From Lachnospiraceae bacterium (GTDB taxonomy: Bacteria; Bacillota; Clostridia; Lachnospirales; Lachnospiraceae): 64,000 nt of DNA. Where the stretch lies: positions 62,001-126,000 of the forward strand of contig FZRB01000010.1 of assembly GCA_900199595.1 (NCBI GenBank), given 5' to 3'. Shown one piece after another: positions 23,950-32,630 of the stretch. The position numbers and the translations under genes are program-made. The notes under the pieces were generated by a model. It was given only the letters and a program-made list of their open reading frames with translations, was not told the DNA's origin and did not search any database. Within the stretch, counting starts at the first letter, position 1. Each line of letters begins with the position of its first letter.

Positions 23950-25287
23950 TTAATCATTTAAATGCTTCAAAGCCTCCTGAAGCTGATTATCCTCATCATG
24001 TTCTATAGTTACCTTTTGTCTAAGAGACTCATCCAGTTCAACCTCAAAATCAGGATCTACACCCTTCTTATGTATATCGTCACCTGATGGAAGGAAATAT
24101 TTTGCAATAGTAATCTTTATAGCTGAACCGTCTGAAAGCTTCATTACAGACTGAACTATTCCTTTTCCATAAGTAGTTGTTCCTACAACCTTAGCCAATT
24201 TGTAATCTCTGAGACATCCTGTAAAGATTTCTGCCGCACTGGCACTGTTTCCATTAACCAATACTACCATTGGCAGATCAACCTTATGACCATCTGAACA
24301 GTCTATTCTGTCCATAACCTTATCATCTTTGTTTTTAGTCTCAAGAAGAAGACCCTTTTCAGTTGCTCCTTCTGCAATAGCTTCATCATCGACCATATAA
24401 TCGACCATCTCTAAAACAACAGGAACAATACCACCGGGATTATCTCTCATATCAATAACAAGTCCCTTGGCACCCTGACTCTGAAGGCTGTCAACAGCTT
24501 CCTTATAAAGACCTGCAGTATTATCTATAAACTGTTCAACCTTTATATAGCCTATATTATTATCAAGCATTTCATATTCAACTGTTTTATTTTCTATAGT
24601 ATCCCTGACAATCTTTATAGAGAGAAAATCTTCTTCACCTTCTCTATATACCTTGAGAGTAACTGTTGAACCTTTTTCTCCTCGGATATGGTCAACTACA
24701 TAGTCCAATTCCATATCTGTAGTAATCTCCAGATCATCAACTGCTACTACAATATCATTCGGAAGAAGCCCGGCCTTTTCTGCAGGACTGCCCTCTAAAG
24801 GTTTCACTATATATATGGTGCCCTGATTCAGATTCTTAGATACGGTTGCACCTATACCCTCAAAAGATCCGGAATCATCCTCCATCATCTTTTCATATTC
24901 TTTTTTTGTATAATAAACGGAATAAGGATCATCAAGTCCCCTCATTATTCCATCATAATAGCTTTCTTCTCTTTTTTCATCATCCTGATCAAAATAAAAA
25001 TAATTATCAATCAGTTTTTCGATTTCTGCTGTCTTATCAGCAACTTCACCTGATTTAGTATCAAAGCCTTCGCTATTACTATCCATTGAATCAGATTCTT
25101 CATCATGTGCTGACTCATCTGATTCGTCCTTATCTCCTCCATAAAGGGAAAAGCTGTCTTTTTCAGGCTCACCTGAGGTGGCTGCTGTCTGACTTACTCC
25201 GCATCCGGTAAATGCGCTCATAATGAGAGACATGGCTAATACACCATGCATGCTCTTTTTTACAAACTTGTGGGGAAGTTTTCTCAT
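23950..25287 (-). CDS. S41-family C-terminal processing peptidase, lipoprotein (CtpA/CtpB-like)
   Basis: Secreted serine protease of 445 residues. The N-terminus has a lipoprotein signal with the lipobox FTGC (Cys29), then an acidic linker to about residue 80. A PDZ domain (about 135-215) and the S41 protease domain (about 240-430) follow; the catalytic Ser348 is in NGNSASAAE and the Lys375 is in TTYGKG. Such proteases process envelope or sporulation substrates. It is the last gene of the ftsE-ftsX-M23-S41 group; the gap to the M23 gene is 43 bases. Role in activating the neighbouring murein hydrolase is an inference. Confidence 0.93.
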   Translation of the reverse strand: MRKLPHKFVKKSMHGVLAMSLIMSAFTGCGVSQTAATSGEPEKDSFSLYGGDKDESDESAHDEESDSMDSNSEGFDTKSGEVADKTAEIEKLIDNYFYFDQDDEKREESYYDGIMRGLDDPYSVYYTKKEYEKMMEDDSGSFEGIGATVSKNLNQGTIYIVKPLEGSPAEKAGLLPNDIVVAVDDLEITTDMELDYVVDHIRGEKGSTVTLKVYREGEEDFLSIKIVRDTIENKTVEYEMLDNNIGYIKVEQFIDNTAGLYKEAVDSLQSQGAKGLVIDMRDNPGGIVPVVLEMVDYMVDDEAIAEGATEKGLLLETKNKDDKVMDRIDCSDGHKVDLPMVVLVNGNSASAAEIFTGCLRDYKLAKVVGTTTYGKGIVQSVMKLSDGSAIKITIAKYFLPSGDDIHKKGVDPDFEVELDESLRQKVTIEHDEDNQLQEALKHLND

Positions 25288-25330
25288 TGTTCATGCTCCT
25301 GTAGTCTTCTGTTTGCTAATTAATCCTATA

Positions 25331-26749
25331 CTAATTTGTTCCTTCTGTATTAGCAACCTGAGACTTGTCTTGTATATTTTTATAATACTTTAATGGATTA
25401 ACATATTCTCCGTTTTCACGAACGGCAAAATGCAGATGAGGTCCTGTTGATACTCCTGTATTACCCGAGAAACAAATAGTCTGTCCGGCAGTTACTGAAT
25501 CACCGACCTTGCATCCAAATGCAGATAAATGGAAGTAGCATGTTGATATTCCACTTCCGTGATCAACTATAACACAATTTCCTCCATTTCCCAGATATCC
25601 GGTATATATAACAGTTCCAGAAGCAACAGCAATTACGCCGCTTCCAACCGGACAAGGGATATCTATACCTCTATGATAAGAAGTAGCTCCGGCTGTAGGA
25701 GCAACTCTTGGACCATAATAAGAAGATATACTGGTACTGGTTGGCATAGGCCAAAGAAAATCAGCCCCTTTATACTCAATAGAAGTAGTCAGTCCTGTAA
25801 CAGATATAGAAACATTGTATTTGGCTTCTATGGCAGCTATCTGTGCTGTCTGTGCAGCCTCTACGGCTTCTATGGCAGCCATTTCTTCCTGAGTTTTGTC
25901 TATTGAGCCCTGAAATTCATTTATCTGCTTTTCTTTTTCTTTAGATAATAATTCCAGAGTATCCTGCTCATTTCTATACGCTTCTTCGAGAACATCCATA
26001 CTGCTATTAATCATCGTCAGCATAGCTTTTTTATCTGCAAGACGGGTTCTCATTTCATTATACTGTCCGAGAATATTGTTATCATAGGAATCAACAGCCT
26101 GTATGTACTCTGTCTTATTAACTATATCTGTATAGTCCACAGCATTAAAAAGAGCATCCATATAACCATAGCTGACATTTTCATATTCCTCGGCAATATG
26201 CTGCTTCAGACGCTCATACTGTTCATCCTGTCTGGCCTGAGCCAGTTCAATATCCTCCTGAAGTGCAACGAGGGAATTCTGAATCTCTATAGTTTTGTTA
26301 TTTATATCATCTATCTTAGCCTGATACTCAATAATAAGATCGTCTATCTCATGAAGTCGTTTAATAAAGTCGTTCTGATTCTCCATAAGAAGATTCAGCT
26401 TTTCCTGAACAGCCATCTTTTCCTTAAGAGTCTTGCTGTATTCAGCTGTAATCTGGGAAAGCTCCTCAGTATCTATCGGTGTTTGCTGTGGAATATCAAC
26501 AGTTACGGGCTGAACAGTTGACGCTTCCGTAGTACTTTCAGTACCTTCTGTGGTTTTTTCCTTTTCTTTTTTCTTTTTTTCTTCAGTTGTAGATTCTTCT
26601 GAGGCATCACCTGGTGATGCTGTTGAGGCTTTACCTAAAACAGTATTCCTGCCGCCGCTAAAGGCCTTTGCTGTAACGCTTGTTACTCCGGCAGTAAGAA
26701 AAAAACTCAAAACCAGCACAATCATGGTGATTCTTGATTTTTTATTCAT
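25331..26749 (-). CDS. M23-family murein hydrolase activator (EnvC/PcsB-like)
   Basis: Secreted peptidoglycan-associated protein of 472 residues. A signal peptide (about 1-28) is followed by a Ser/Thr/Glu-rich linker (to about 85), a long coiled-coil (about 95-310) and a C-terminal M23 (LytM) domain (about 335-455) with the metal-site motifs YHRGIDI and GPHLHF, both intact. Its place directly after ftsX, with the coiled-coil, matches the FtsEX-controlled activators EnvC and PcsB that open cell wall at division. The stop of ftsX and this start are 1 base apart. Confidence 0.93.
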   Translation of the reverse strand: MNKKSRITMIVLVLSFFLTAGVTSVTAKAFSGGRNTVLGKASTASPGDASEESTTEEKKKKEKEKTTEGTESTTEASTVQPVTVDIPQQTPIDTEELSQITAEYSKTLKEKMAVQEKLNLLMENQNDFIKRLHEIDDLIIEYQAKIDDINNKTIEIQNSLVALQEDIELAQARQDEQYERLKQHIAEEYENVSYGYMDALFNAVDYTDIVNKTEYIQAVDSYDNNILGQYNEMRTRLADKKAMLTMINSSMDVLEEAYRNEQDTLELLSKEKEKQINEFQGSIDKTQEEMAAIEAVEAAQTAQIAAIEAKYNVSISVTGLTTSIEYKGADFLWPMPTSTSISSYYGPRVAPTAGATSYHRGIDIPCPVGSGVIAVASGTVIYTGYLGNGGNCVIVDHGSGISTCYFHLSAFGCKVGDSVTAGQTICFSGNTGVSTGPHLHFAVRENGEYVNPLKYYKNIQDKSQVANTEGTN

Positions 26750-26750
26750 A

Positions 26751-27659
26751 TTATACCTTCAAATGTTTTCTAGTCGTAAGTAAGCTTCCAAAGAAACCTA
26801 TTCCAATTCCCAAAATAAGAGTCATCGGTATAAGCTTCGAAAACAATGTTCCGGGTGGTGTAAAATCAAAAAGACTCTTTAATATAGTAAATCTTCCTGC
26901 TATATAATTTATAACCATATCATAGAGATAATATAGAAGGACTAACGGTATAACTGAACCAACAAGTCCTATAATAACACCTTCTACAATAAACGGAGCC
27001 CTTACAAATCCATTTGTTGCTCCAATAAGCTTCATTATCTTTATTTCTTCACGTCTTACTGTAATACCTATAGTAATTGTATTATTTATAAGGAATATAG
27101 ATACCAGGAACAGAATAAGTATAATTCCAAAAGAAGCATATCCGACAAATGCATTTATAGCCGATATACTATCTGCTGTATATGAAGAACTGCTGACCTT
27201 TCTTACTCCCTCTATTCCTTCAAGAAACTGAACAAAATCGGCCTGTGTACTTGCATCTTTAAGAGTTATCTTATATGAAGCGGAATTTGCAAGCGGATTA
27301 TCATCACCAAATGCTGCTCTTGCAGCTTCAGGATCATCGTAGGTCTGCTCGGAGAACTCCTCCCAGGCCTGTTCCGGAGATATATAATCTCTGGTATTAA
27401 CCTCTTTTCTTGTAAGTATCTGTTCTCCTATAAGTTTGATTCCTTCTTCAGATATACCTTCATCGAAGAAAACCGATATAGATATAGTACTTTCTATCTT
27501 GTGTATAGCTGCTCTGAAATTGACAAGTACCGCATAGAAAAGTCCGAAAACAAACAGACAGGCAACTATTGTTCCCACTGAAGCAAGCGAAAAAAGCAGA
27601 TTACGTCTGATGTTTTTGGCACCCTGTTTTATACTGTATCCAACTGAACTAATCCTCAT
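26751..27659 (-). CDS. ftsX: Cell division ABC transporter permease FtsX
   Basis: Membrane protein of ~302 residues with four membrane helices: one near residues 21-45, then an extracellular domain, then three near 170-195, 220-250 and 270-295. FtsX transmits ATP-driven conformational change from FtsE to extracellular hydrolases. I use the ATG at 27659, 8 bases after AAGGGTGG; it overlaps the end of ftsE by 11 bases. The following M23 gene is the likely target. Confidence 0.95.
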   Translation of the reverse strand: MRISSVGYSIKQGAKNIRRNLLFSLASVGTIVACLFVFGLFYAVLVNFRAAIHKIESTISISVFFDEGISEEGIKLIGEQILTRKEVNTRDYISPEQAWEEFSEQTYDDPEAARAAFGDDNPLANSASYKITLKDASTQADFVQFLEGIEGVRKVSSSSYTADSISAINAFVGYASFGIILILFLVSIFLINNTITIGITVRREEIKIMKLIGATNGFVRAPFIVEGVIIGLVGSVIPLVLLYYLYDMVINYIAGRFTILKSLFDFTPPGTLFSKLIPMTLILGIGIGFFGSLLTTRKHLKV

Positions 27660-28335
27660 CGACGTATCCACCCTTCTGGACGTCACTTACAATAACGCCC
27701 TTCTTTAATGTAATAACCCTCTTCTTCATGACATTAACTATTTCCTTATTATGAGTAACAACTACCACTGTTGTACCCTTTGCATTGATTTCATCAAGAA
27801 GATTCATTATATCCCATGAATTCTTAGGATCCAGGTTACCCGTAGGCTCATCAGCCAGAATAATATCCGGCTTATTCACCAGGGCTCTGGCAAGGGCAAC
27901 TCTCTGCTGCTCGCCTCCGGAAAGCTGTCTAGGGTATGATTTATACTTATCAGCAAGTCCAACAAGCGTAAGTACTGCCGGAACCTGCCTCTTTATATAT
28001 CTGGTTGGTGTCTCTATTACTCTTTGCGCAAATGCAACATTTTCATAAACTGTACGATCCTTAAGGAGTCTGAAGTTCTGGAATACAACACCTATTTTTC
28101 TTCTTACCTTATGTATTGCGCTTGGCTTGAGTCGGCTGTAATCATATCCTGCGACTTCAATCTTACCTTTTGTAGGAACAAGCTCTCTAAGTAAAAGCTC
28201 AATAAATGTTGTTTTTCCGGAACCAGATGTTCCTACAACAAATACGAACTCGCCCTTCTCAATCTGAACATTTATATCCTGCAGAGCTACTGTTCCAGTG
28301 GGATATTTCATTGTTACATTTTCCATTTTAATCAT
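27649..28335 (-). CDS. ftsE: Cell division ABC transporter ATPase FtsE
   Basis: Cytoplasmic ABC ATPase of 228 residues. Walker [10 protein letters not shown] (about 36-44), signature LSGGEQQR, Walker [12 protein letters not shown] and the His switch VVTHNKE are intact. It pairs with FtsX and controls peptidoglycan hydrolysis during division. It is the first gene of the ftsE-ftsX-M23-S41 set and overlaps ftsX. Confidence 0.97.
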   Translation of the reverse strand: MIKMENVTMKYPTGTVALQDINVQIEKGEFVFVVGTSGSGKTTFIELLLRELVPTKGKIEVAGYDYSRLKPSAIHKVRRKIGVVFQNFRLLKDRTVYENVAFAQRVIETPTRYIKRQVPAVLTLVGLADKYKSYPRQLSGGEQQRVALARALVNKPDIILADEPTGNLDPKNSWDIMNLLDEINAKGTTVVVVTHNKEIVNVMKKRVITLKKGVIVSDVQKGGYVDED

Positions 28336-28355
28336 ATGCTGCGTCTTCCTTCTGC

Positions 28356-29447
28356 TTAAAAATCAAGGCTTTCCATATATTTCATATATTTTACAACCAT
28401 AAGGGCAATTTTAAATGTAATCGCATCTTCAAATATTCTTAGATCCAGCCCGGTTGATTTTTCTATCTTGTCAAGACGATATACCAGAGTATTTCTGTGT
28501 ATATACAGCTGACGTGAGGTTTCTGAAACGTTCAGACTGTTTTCAAAGAATTTATTGATGGTGGTAAGTGTTTCTTCATCAAATTCATCCGGAGATTTTC
28601 CATCAAATATCTCCTTAATGAACATACGACATAAAGGAATTGGAAGCTGGTATATAAGTCTTCCGATTCCAAGATTACTGTATGCAATGATATTCTTATC
28701 ACTATAGAATATCTTTCCGACATCCAGAGCCATCTTTGCTTCTTTATAGGAACGCGATACCTCTTTGATCTCGTTTACTATTGTACCAAATGCAACGTGA
28801 ACCGAAATCATAGCCTCGGTACTAAGCATATCAACTATAATTTCAGCAGTTTTATTTAATTCCTCATATGTATCTGTAGGCTTAACCTCTTTTACAAGGA
28901 TAATATTCTTCTCATCTACCGCAGTGATAAAGTCCTTTGTCTTAACAGAGAAGATATTTCTGACGGTCTCCAGTGCATTATTATCCTTTTCAGCCTTTGT
29001 CTCAATAATAAAGACGCACCTCTTAACGTCCGTTTCTATATGGAGCTTCTTAGCTCTGTTATATATATCCACCAGTAGAAGATTATCAAGGAGAAGATTC
29101 TTGATAAAGTTATCTTTGTCGGATCTCTCCTTATATGCAACCAGAAGACTCTGTATCTGGTATGCTGCCATCCTTCCGACCATAAATGTGTTATCGGTAT
29201 CGCCCTTGGCAAGTATTATATATTCAACCTGCTTGTCATCAAACACCTTAAAGAACTGATATCCCAGAAGAGACTGACTTTCTGCCTGTGATTCACCAAA
29301 TGCAATCACCGCATCCTCATAATCAAGAGGTCCATCTTCAGCTGTTTTAGCAAGGAGCCTGCCCTCGGCATCCATCACTATAAGATCGACCTTTGTAATA
29401 GTTTTAATACCCTCTAAAGTTTCCTGTAAGATTTGATTTGAAATCAT
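28356..29447 (-). CDS. CdaR/PucR-type transcription regulator
   Basis: Regulator of about 363 residues. An N-terminal sugar-diacid-recognition-like domain (about 1-130: ILQETLEGIKTITKVDLIVMD) is followed by a GGDEF-like middle region and a C-terminal PucR-type helix-turn-helix (about 295-355, SRQLYIHRNTLVYRLDKIE). CdaR homologues respond to sugar diacids and activate catabolic genes; the ligand is unknown here. The ATG at 29447 has CAGGAG upstream; the frame upstream to 29507 is not supported. It lies downstream of the MsmK-type ATPase gene but behind its own promoter, and just before ftsE. Confidence 0.88.
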   Translation of the reverse strand: MISNQILQETLEGIKTITKVDLIVMDAEGRLLAKTAEDGPLDYEDAVIAFGESQAESQSLLGYQFFKVFDDKQVEYIILAKGDTDNTFMVGRMAAYQIQSLLVAYKERSDKDNFIKNLLLDNLLLVDIYNRAKKLHIETDVKRCVFIIETKAEKDNNALETVRNIFSVKTKDFITAVDEKNIILVKEVKPTDTYEELNKTAEIIVDMLSTEAMISVHVAFGTIVNEIKEVSRSYKEAKMALDVGKIFYSDKNIIAYSNLGIGRLIYQLPIPLCRMFIKEIFDGKSPDEFDEETLTTINKFFENSLNVSETSRQLYIHRNTLVYRLDKIEKSTGLDLRIFEDAITFKIALMVVKYMKYMESLDF

Positions 29448-29570
29448 AGCCACACTCCTGTTTCTTTTGATAACCCCGTTAACATTTAATCTATTACTAC
29501 AAAGCATAAAAAATGTATCAAAAATACAGCATTCACAGAATTTTCACTGTATATCTGAACATACCTGGTT

Positions 29571-29579
29571 ATTATAACA
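29571..29579 (-). promoter_or_regulatory. Extended -10 promoter of the CdaR-type gene
   Basis: Minus strand TGTTATAAT is a perfect extended -10. A TTGACA lies only 8 bases upstream, too close to serve as -35. The leader to the start at 29447 would be about 115 bases. Confidence 0.5.
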
Positions 29580-29630
29580 TTTTTTGTCAACAAAATAAAG
29601 GTTTACGTAAAAAATAAAGGCTTATATATA

Positions 29631-29660
29631 AAAAGGGGAAATGTATTTCTACATTTCCCC
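29631..29660 (-). terminator. Intrinsic terminator of the MsmK-type gene
   Basis: GGGGAAATGTA (29635-29645) pairs with TACATTTCCCC (29650-29660), an 11-base-pair stem with a 4-base loop, followed on the minus strand by TTTTTATA. It lies right after the stop codon at 29685. Confidence 0.85.
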
Positions 29661-29684
29661 ATCAGTACAAATTCAGATATTATA

Positions 29685-30797
29685 CTAGTTTACAATGATC
29701 TCCTCTGATTCCTTATCAAAGATATGAATCTTAGAAAGGTCAAATGCGAACTGAACTGTATCACCAGGTCTAGCTGTTGTACGAGCATTAACTCTAGCTG
29801 TGATATCAAACTGATCGATTGTGAAGTACAGATAAACTTCTGCACCAAGCATTTCGTAGATATTGATACGAGCATCAATAACTGACTCAGGTGATGATTC
29901 AATGAACAGCTGCTCATCATGTATATCTTCTGGACGGATACCAAGAACAACATCCTTATCAATAAATCCACCAGCTATAAGCTTATTAGCCTTAGCTTCA
30001 GGAACCTTGATTGAATGTGAACCAAACATAAGGAGTACGTCAGCGCCTGACTTAACAACCTTGCAGTCAATGAAGTTCATAGGTGGCATACCCATGAATC
30101 CTGCAACGAAGAGGTTGCATGGATGATCGTAAAGATTCTGAGGTGTATCAACCTGCTGAATGATACCATCCTTCATAACTACGATACGTGTACCAAGTGT
30201 CATAGCTTCTGTCTGGTCATGTGTAACGTAGATAATAGTTGTCTGAAGTCTCTGATGAAGCTTTGAAATCTCAACACGCATCTGAACACGGAGCTTAGCA
30301 TCAAGGTTTGAAAGAGGCTCGTCCATAAGGAATACCTTAGGCTCACGAACGATAGCACGTCCCATGGCAACTCTCTGTCTCTGACCTCCTGAAAGAGCCT
30401 TTGGCTTACGATCAAGAAGGTGCTCGATCTCAAGAATCTTAGCAGCTTCATGTACCTGCTTATCTATCTTCTCCTTTGGAACCTTTCTCAGCTTAAGTCC
30501 GAATGCCATGTTATCATAAACGGACATATGAGGATACAGAGCGTAGTTCTGGAATACCATCGCAATATCTCTATCCTTAGGCTCAACATCATTACAAAGC
30601 TTATCACCTATCCAAAGCTCACCAGAACTGATATCCTCAAGTCCGGCAATCATTCTCAGTGTAGTAGACTTACCACATCCTGAAGGACCAACGAAGATGA
30701 TGAACTCTTTGTCTTCGATATCAAGATTGAAATCCTTAACAGCGTTAAAACCATTTGGATAAATCTTGTAGATGTTCTTTAACTGTAATCCTGCCAT
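29685..30797 (-). CDS. Sugar ABC transporter ATPase, MsmK/UgpC/MalK type
   Basis: Cytoplasmic ATPase of 370 residues that powers carbohydrate import. The ABC domain (about 1-235) has Walker A GPSGCGKST, Q-loop VFQNYALYPHMS, signature LSGGQRQRV, Walker B FLMDEPLSNLD and the VTHDQTEAM switch. The C-terminal TOBE-type regulatory domain (about 240-370) contains LGIRPEDI. No permease or binding protein gene is adjacent. In Firmicutes a single MsmK-type ATPase often serves several sugar importers, and that is the likely situation here. TTTAGGAGG lies before the ATG at 30797. Confidence 0.95.
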   Translation of the reverse strand: MAGLQLKNIYKIYPNGFNAVKDFNLDIEDKEFIIFVGPSGCGKSTTLRMIAGLEDISSGELWIGDKLCNDVEPKDRDIAMVFQNYALYPHMSVYDNMAFGLKLRKVPKEKIDKQVHEAAKILEIEHLLDRKPKALSGGQRQRVAMGRAIVREPKVFLMDEPLSNLDAKLRVQMRVEISKLHQRLQTTIIYVTHDQTEAMTLGTRIVVMKDGIIQQVDTPQNLYDHPCNLFVAGFMGMPPMNFIDCKVVKSGADVLLMFGSHSIKVPEAKANKLIAGGFIDKDVVLGIRPEDIHDEQLFIESSPESVIDARINIYEMLGAEVYLYFTIDQFDITARVNARTTARPGDTVQFAFDLSKIHIFDKESEEIIVN

Positions 30798-30953
30798 ATT
30801 TTAAAATCCTCCTAAATAGCATTTTTGCCTTTTTTACAACTTGTTTCACTATAATACTTTTCAAAAAAATAAACTATATATGTCTTGCATAAATAATGCT
30901 TAAAACTTTTGTTCATATTGCACATTGACTAAATATTTATATCAATAATAAAC

Positions 30954-30980
30954 AAAAAAAGGCGTTTTAAAACCGCCTTT
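30954..30980 (-). terminator. Intrinsic terminator of the LytR_C gene
   Basis: GGCG/CGCC with an AT-rich inner stem forms a hairpin followed on the minus strand by TTTTTTTG. It lies between the LytR_C gene and the MsmK-type ATPase. Confidence 0.75.
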
Positions 30981-31073
30981 TCCTGCCCTACTTTGGTTTA
31001 CTTTTACTAAATATATTACAAAACTATTAACCGCCTTTTGACGTTTTTTACCATTTTTAGCGAATTTATACAA

Positions 31074-31661
31074 TTACTCACTAACGATATCATCAGAATT
31101 ACCTATAATTATAAAGGCTTTAACGCCGTCTTTATCTGCATCACAGTCCACGCTGTCAGCTGATCCATTTTCAACAGAAGCTCCGGATATAATTTCTGAC
31201 AGATTATTGCCTGTTCCCTCCTCTGTAACGACGATTTTACTCTTTTCAAGAGACTCACCAAGATAGTTACCGGTTTCAACTTTAGTAAAGCCTTTTTCAG
31301 CCAGTCTTTCCTTCCAGGCTGCCGCAAGCCCTGCGGTTTCAGTAGCATTCAGAACTACTATCTTGTCATCTGAAGCAATGTCTTTAGATGCTTCTGTAAC
31401 CGCTCCTTCTTCGTTATCAAACAACAGCTTGTCGTCAGACAGAGCAGAATCTGTATCTGAAGCTAATAGATCATCACGATCATTATCTACAAGCATGGAA
31501 TCATCAAATTCCTGCTCACTCTTTTTGTTATCTGCAGACATTGTGTATTTTATCAGATATGCTCCCATTGCCAGAATAACCAGACCAAGTATTATTACTA
31601 TAGCCTTCAAAAAAAATAAAAAGAATATTCCGGCCGGATTTTTCTTGTTTTTCTTTGCCAT
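31074..31661 (-). CDS. LytR C-terminal domain protein, membrane-anchored
   Basis: Protein of about 195 residues. A short Lys-rich cytoplasmic N-terminus and one membrane helix (about 11-36, IFFLFFLKAIVIILGLVILAM) are followed by an acidic linker (about 45-95) and a LytR_C-like domain (about 98-190; DKIVVLNATETAGLAAAWK). LytR_C domains occur alone or attached to LCP cell-wall-assembly ligases, and their function is unclear. The ATG at 31661 has GGAGGGG 7 bases upstream. A strong promoter lies at 31707-31735, and it is a single-gene unit with its own terminator. Confidence 0.82.
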   Translation of the reverse strand: MAKKNKKNPAGIFFLFFLKAIVIILGLVILAMGAYLIKYTMSADNKKSEQEFDDSMLVDNDRDDLLASDTDSALSDDKLLFDNEEGAVTEASKDIASDDKIVVLNATETAGLAAAWKERLAEKGFTKVETGNYLGESLEKSKIVVTEEGTGNNLSEIISGASVENGSADSVDCDADKDGVKAFIIIGNSDDIVSE

Positions 31662-31706
31662 GATAAATCCCCTCCTAATGTAGGACCTCACATTCTATGA
31701 ATCAAG

Positions 31707-31735
31707 AGTATAACAAATGAATTAAGGTATTTCAA
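31707..31735 (-). promoter_or_regulatory. Promoter of the LytR_C gene
   Basis: Minus strand TTGAAA (31735-31730), 17 bases, TATACT (31712-31707), with TG one base upstream of the -10. The -35 hexamer is shared, on the other strand, with the divergent SDR promoter. Confidence 0.65.
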
Positions 31736-31758
31736 GAAATCTTTTGATGTGCTACAAT
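31730..31758 (+). promoter_or_regulatory. Promoter of the SDR-CARF unit
   Basis: Plus strand TTTCAA (31730-31735), 17 bases, TACAAT (31753-31758), with the extended TGC in front of the -10. It lies back to back with the LytR_C promoter and shares its -35 bases. Confidence 0.55.
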
Positions 31759-31804
31759 AAGTTTGTGATGGATTTTTTATTTCAACCTACGAAAGGCTTA
31801 ACAG

Positions 31805-32563
31805 ATGAAAAGTATTCTGATAACCGGAGCAAGCCGTGGTATCGGCCGAAGCATTGCCCTTGAAGCTGCCCGTTCCGGCAATTACAACAGAATAATTATT
31901 AACTGCCATAAGAACATCTCTCTTCTTGACTCTGTTCAGAAGGAAATCCGGAAAATATTTGATGAAAATCTACATTATTATAATAACGTTCTTACAGACC
32001 CCCTATGTCTTACTTCTGTTGGTGATGTAGGTGACTTATCTTATGTGGAAACACTTCATACAGAAATAGGAAGAGTTGAACACCTTGTAAACAATTCAGC
32101 TCTTTCAATAACTGGACTTCTTACTGATATGACACCTTCAGAGTGGGATCTTATCGTAAAAACTAATCTTACTTCTATATATAATACCTGCCATACATTT
32201 GCTCCCGATATGATTAAAGAACGCCACGGAAAAATCATTAATATTTCCTCAGTCTGGGGAATCGTGGGAGCCTCATGTGAAGTAGCCTACAGTGCAACTA
32301 AAGGAGCAGTGAACGCATTTACAAAGGCTCTTGCCAAGGAACTGGCACCAAATAACATCCAGGTAAATGCCGCTGCGCTTGGAATTGCAGATACTGATAT
32401 GAATTCTCATTTAACACTAGAGGATAAATCCGATATCATTGAAGACATTCCCGCCGGCTATATAATGAGCCCGGACGAGGCAGGTCGTGCTGTAATAAAG
32501 CTTCTCGAAATGCCTGATTACTTTACCGGAGAAATAATTAAACTGGATGGCGGGTGGCAGTGA
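31805..32563 (+). CDS. Short-chain dehydrogenase/reductase (FabG-like)
   Basis: Cytoplasmic NAD(P)-dependent oxidoreductase of 252 residues. The dinucleotide loop is GASRGIG (about 8-14), the NNSAL motif is near 98, and the catalytic Ser and YSATK (Tyr-x3-Lys) are present. After this the usual NxxxPG motif reads NAAALGIADTDM, with Leu in place of Pro. The substrate is unknown; the family includes 3-oxoacyl-ACP reductases. GAAAGG lies 8 bases before the ATG. It is the first plus-strand gene and lies 67 bases upstream of the CARF nuclease. Confidence 0.92.
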   Translation: MKSILITGASRGIGRSIALEAARSGNYNRIIINCHKNISLLDSVQKEIRKIFDENLHYYNNVLTDPLCLTSVGDVGDLSYVETLHTEIGRVEHLVNNSALSITGLLTDMTPSEWDLIVKTNLTSIYNTCHTFAPDMIKERHGKIINISSVWGIVGASCEVAYSATKGAVNAFTKALAKELAPNNIQVNAAALGIADTDMNSHLTLEDKSDIIEDIPAGYIMSPDEAGRAVIKLLEMPDYFTGEIIKLDGGWQ

Positions 32564-32630
32564 TCACTAATAATGTGACATTAATTCCAAAAGACAAAAT
32601 GTATTTAATTCATAATAAAGGAGAATAAAT

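Noticed and set aside
29571-29591. TTGACA and TATAAT upstream of the CdaR-type gene as a classical promoter
   Set aside because: The boxes are only 8 bases apart. I keep the extended -10 alone.
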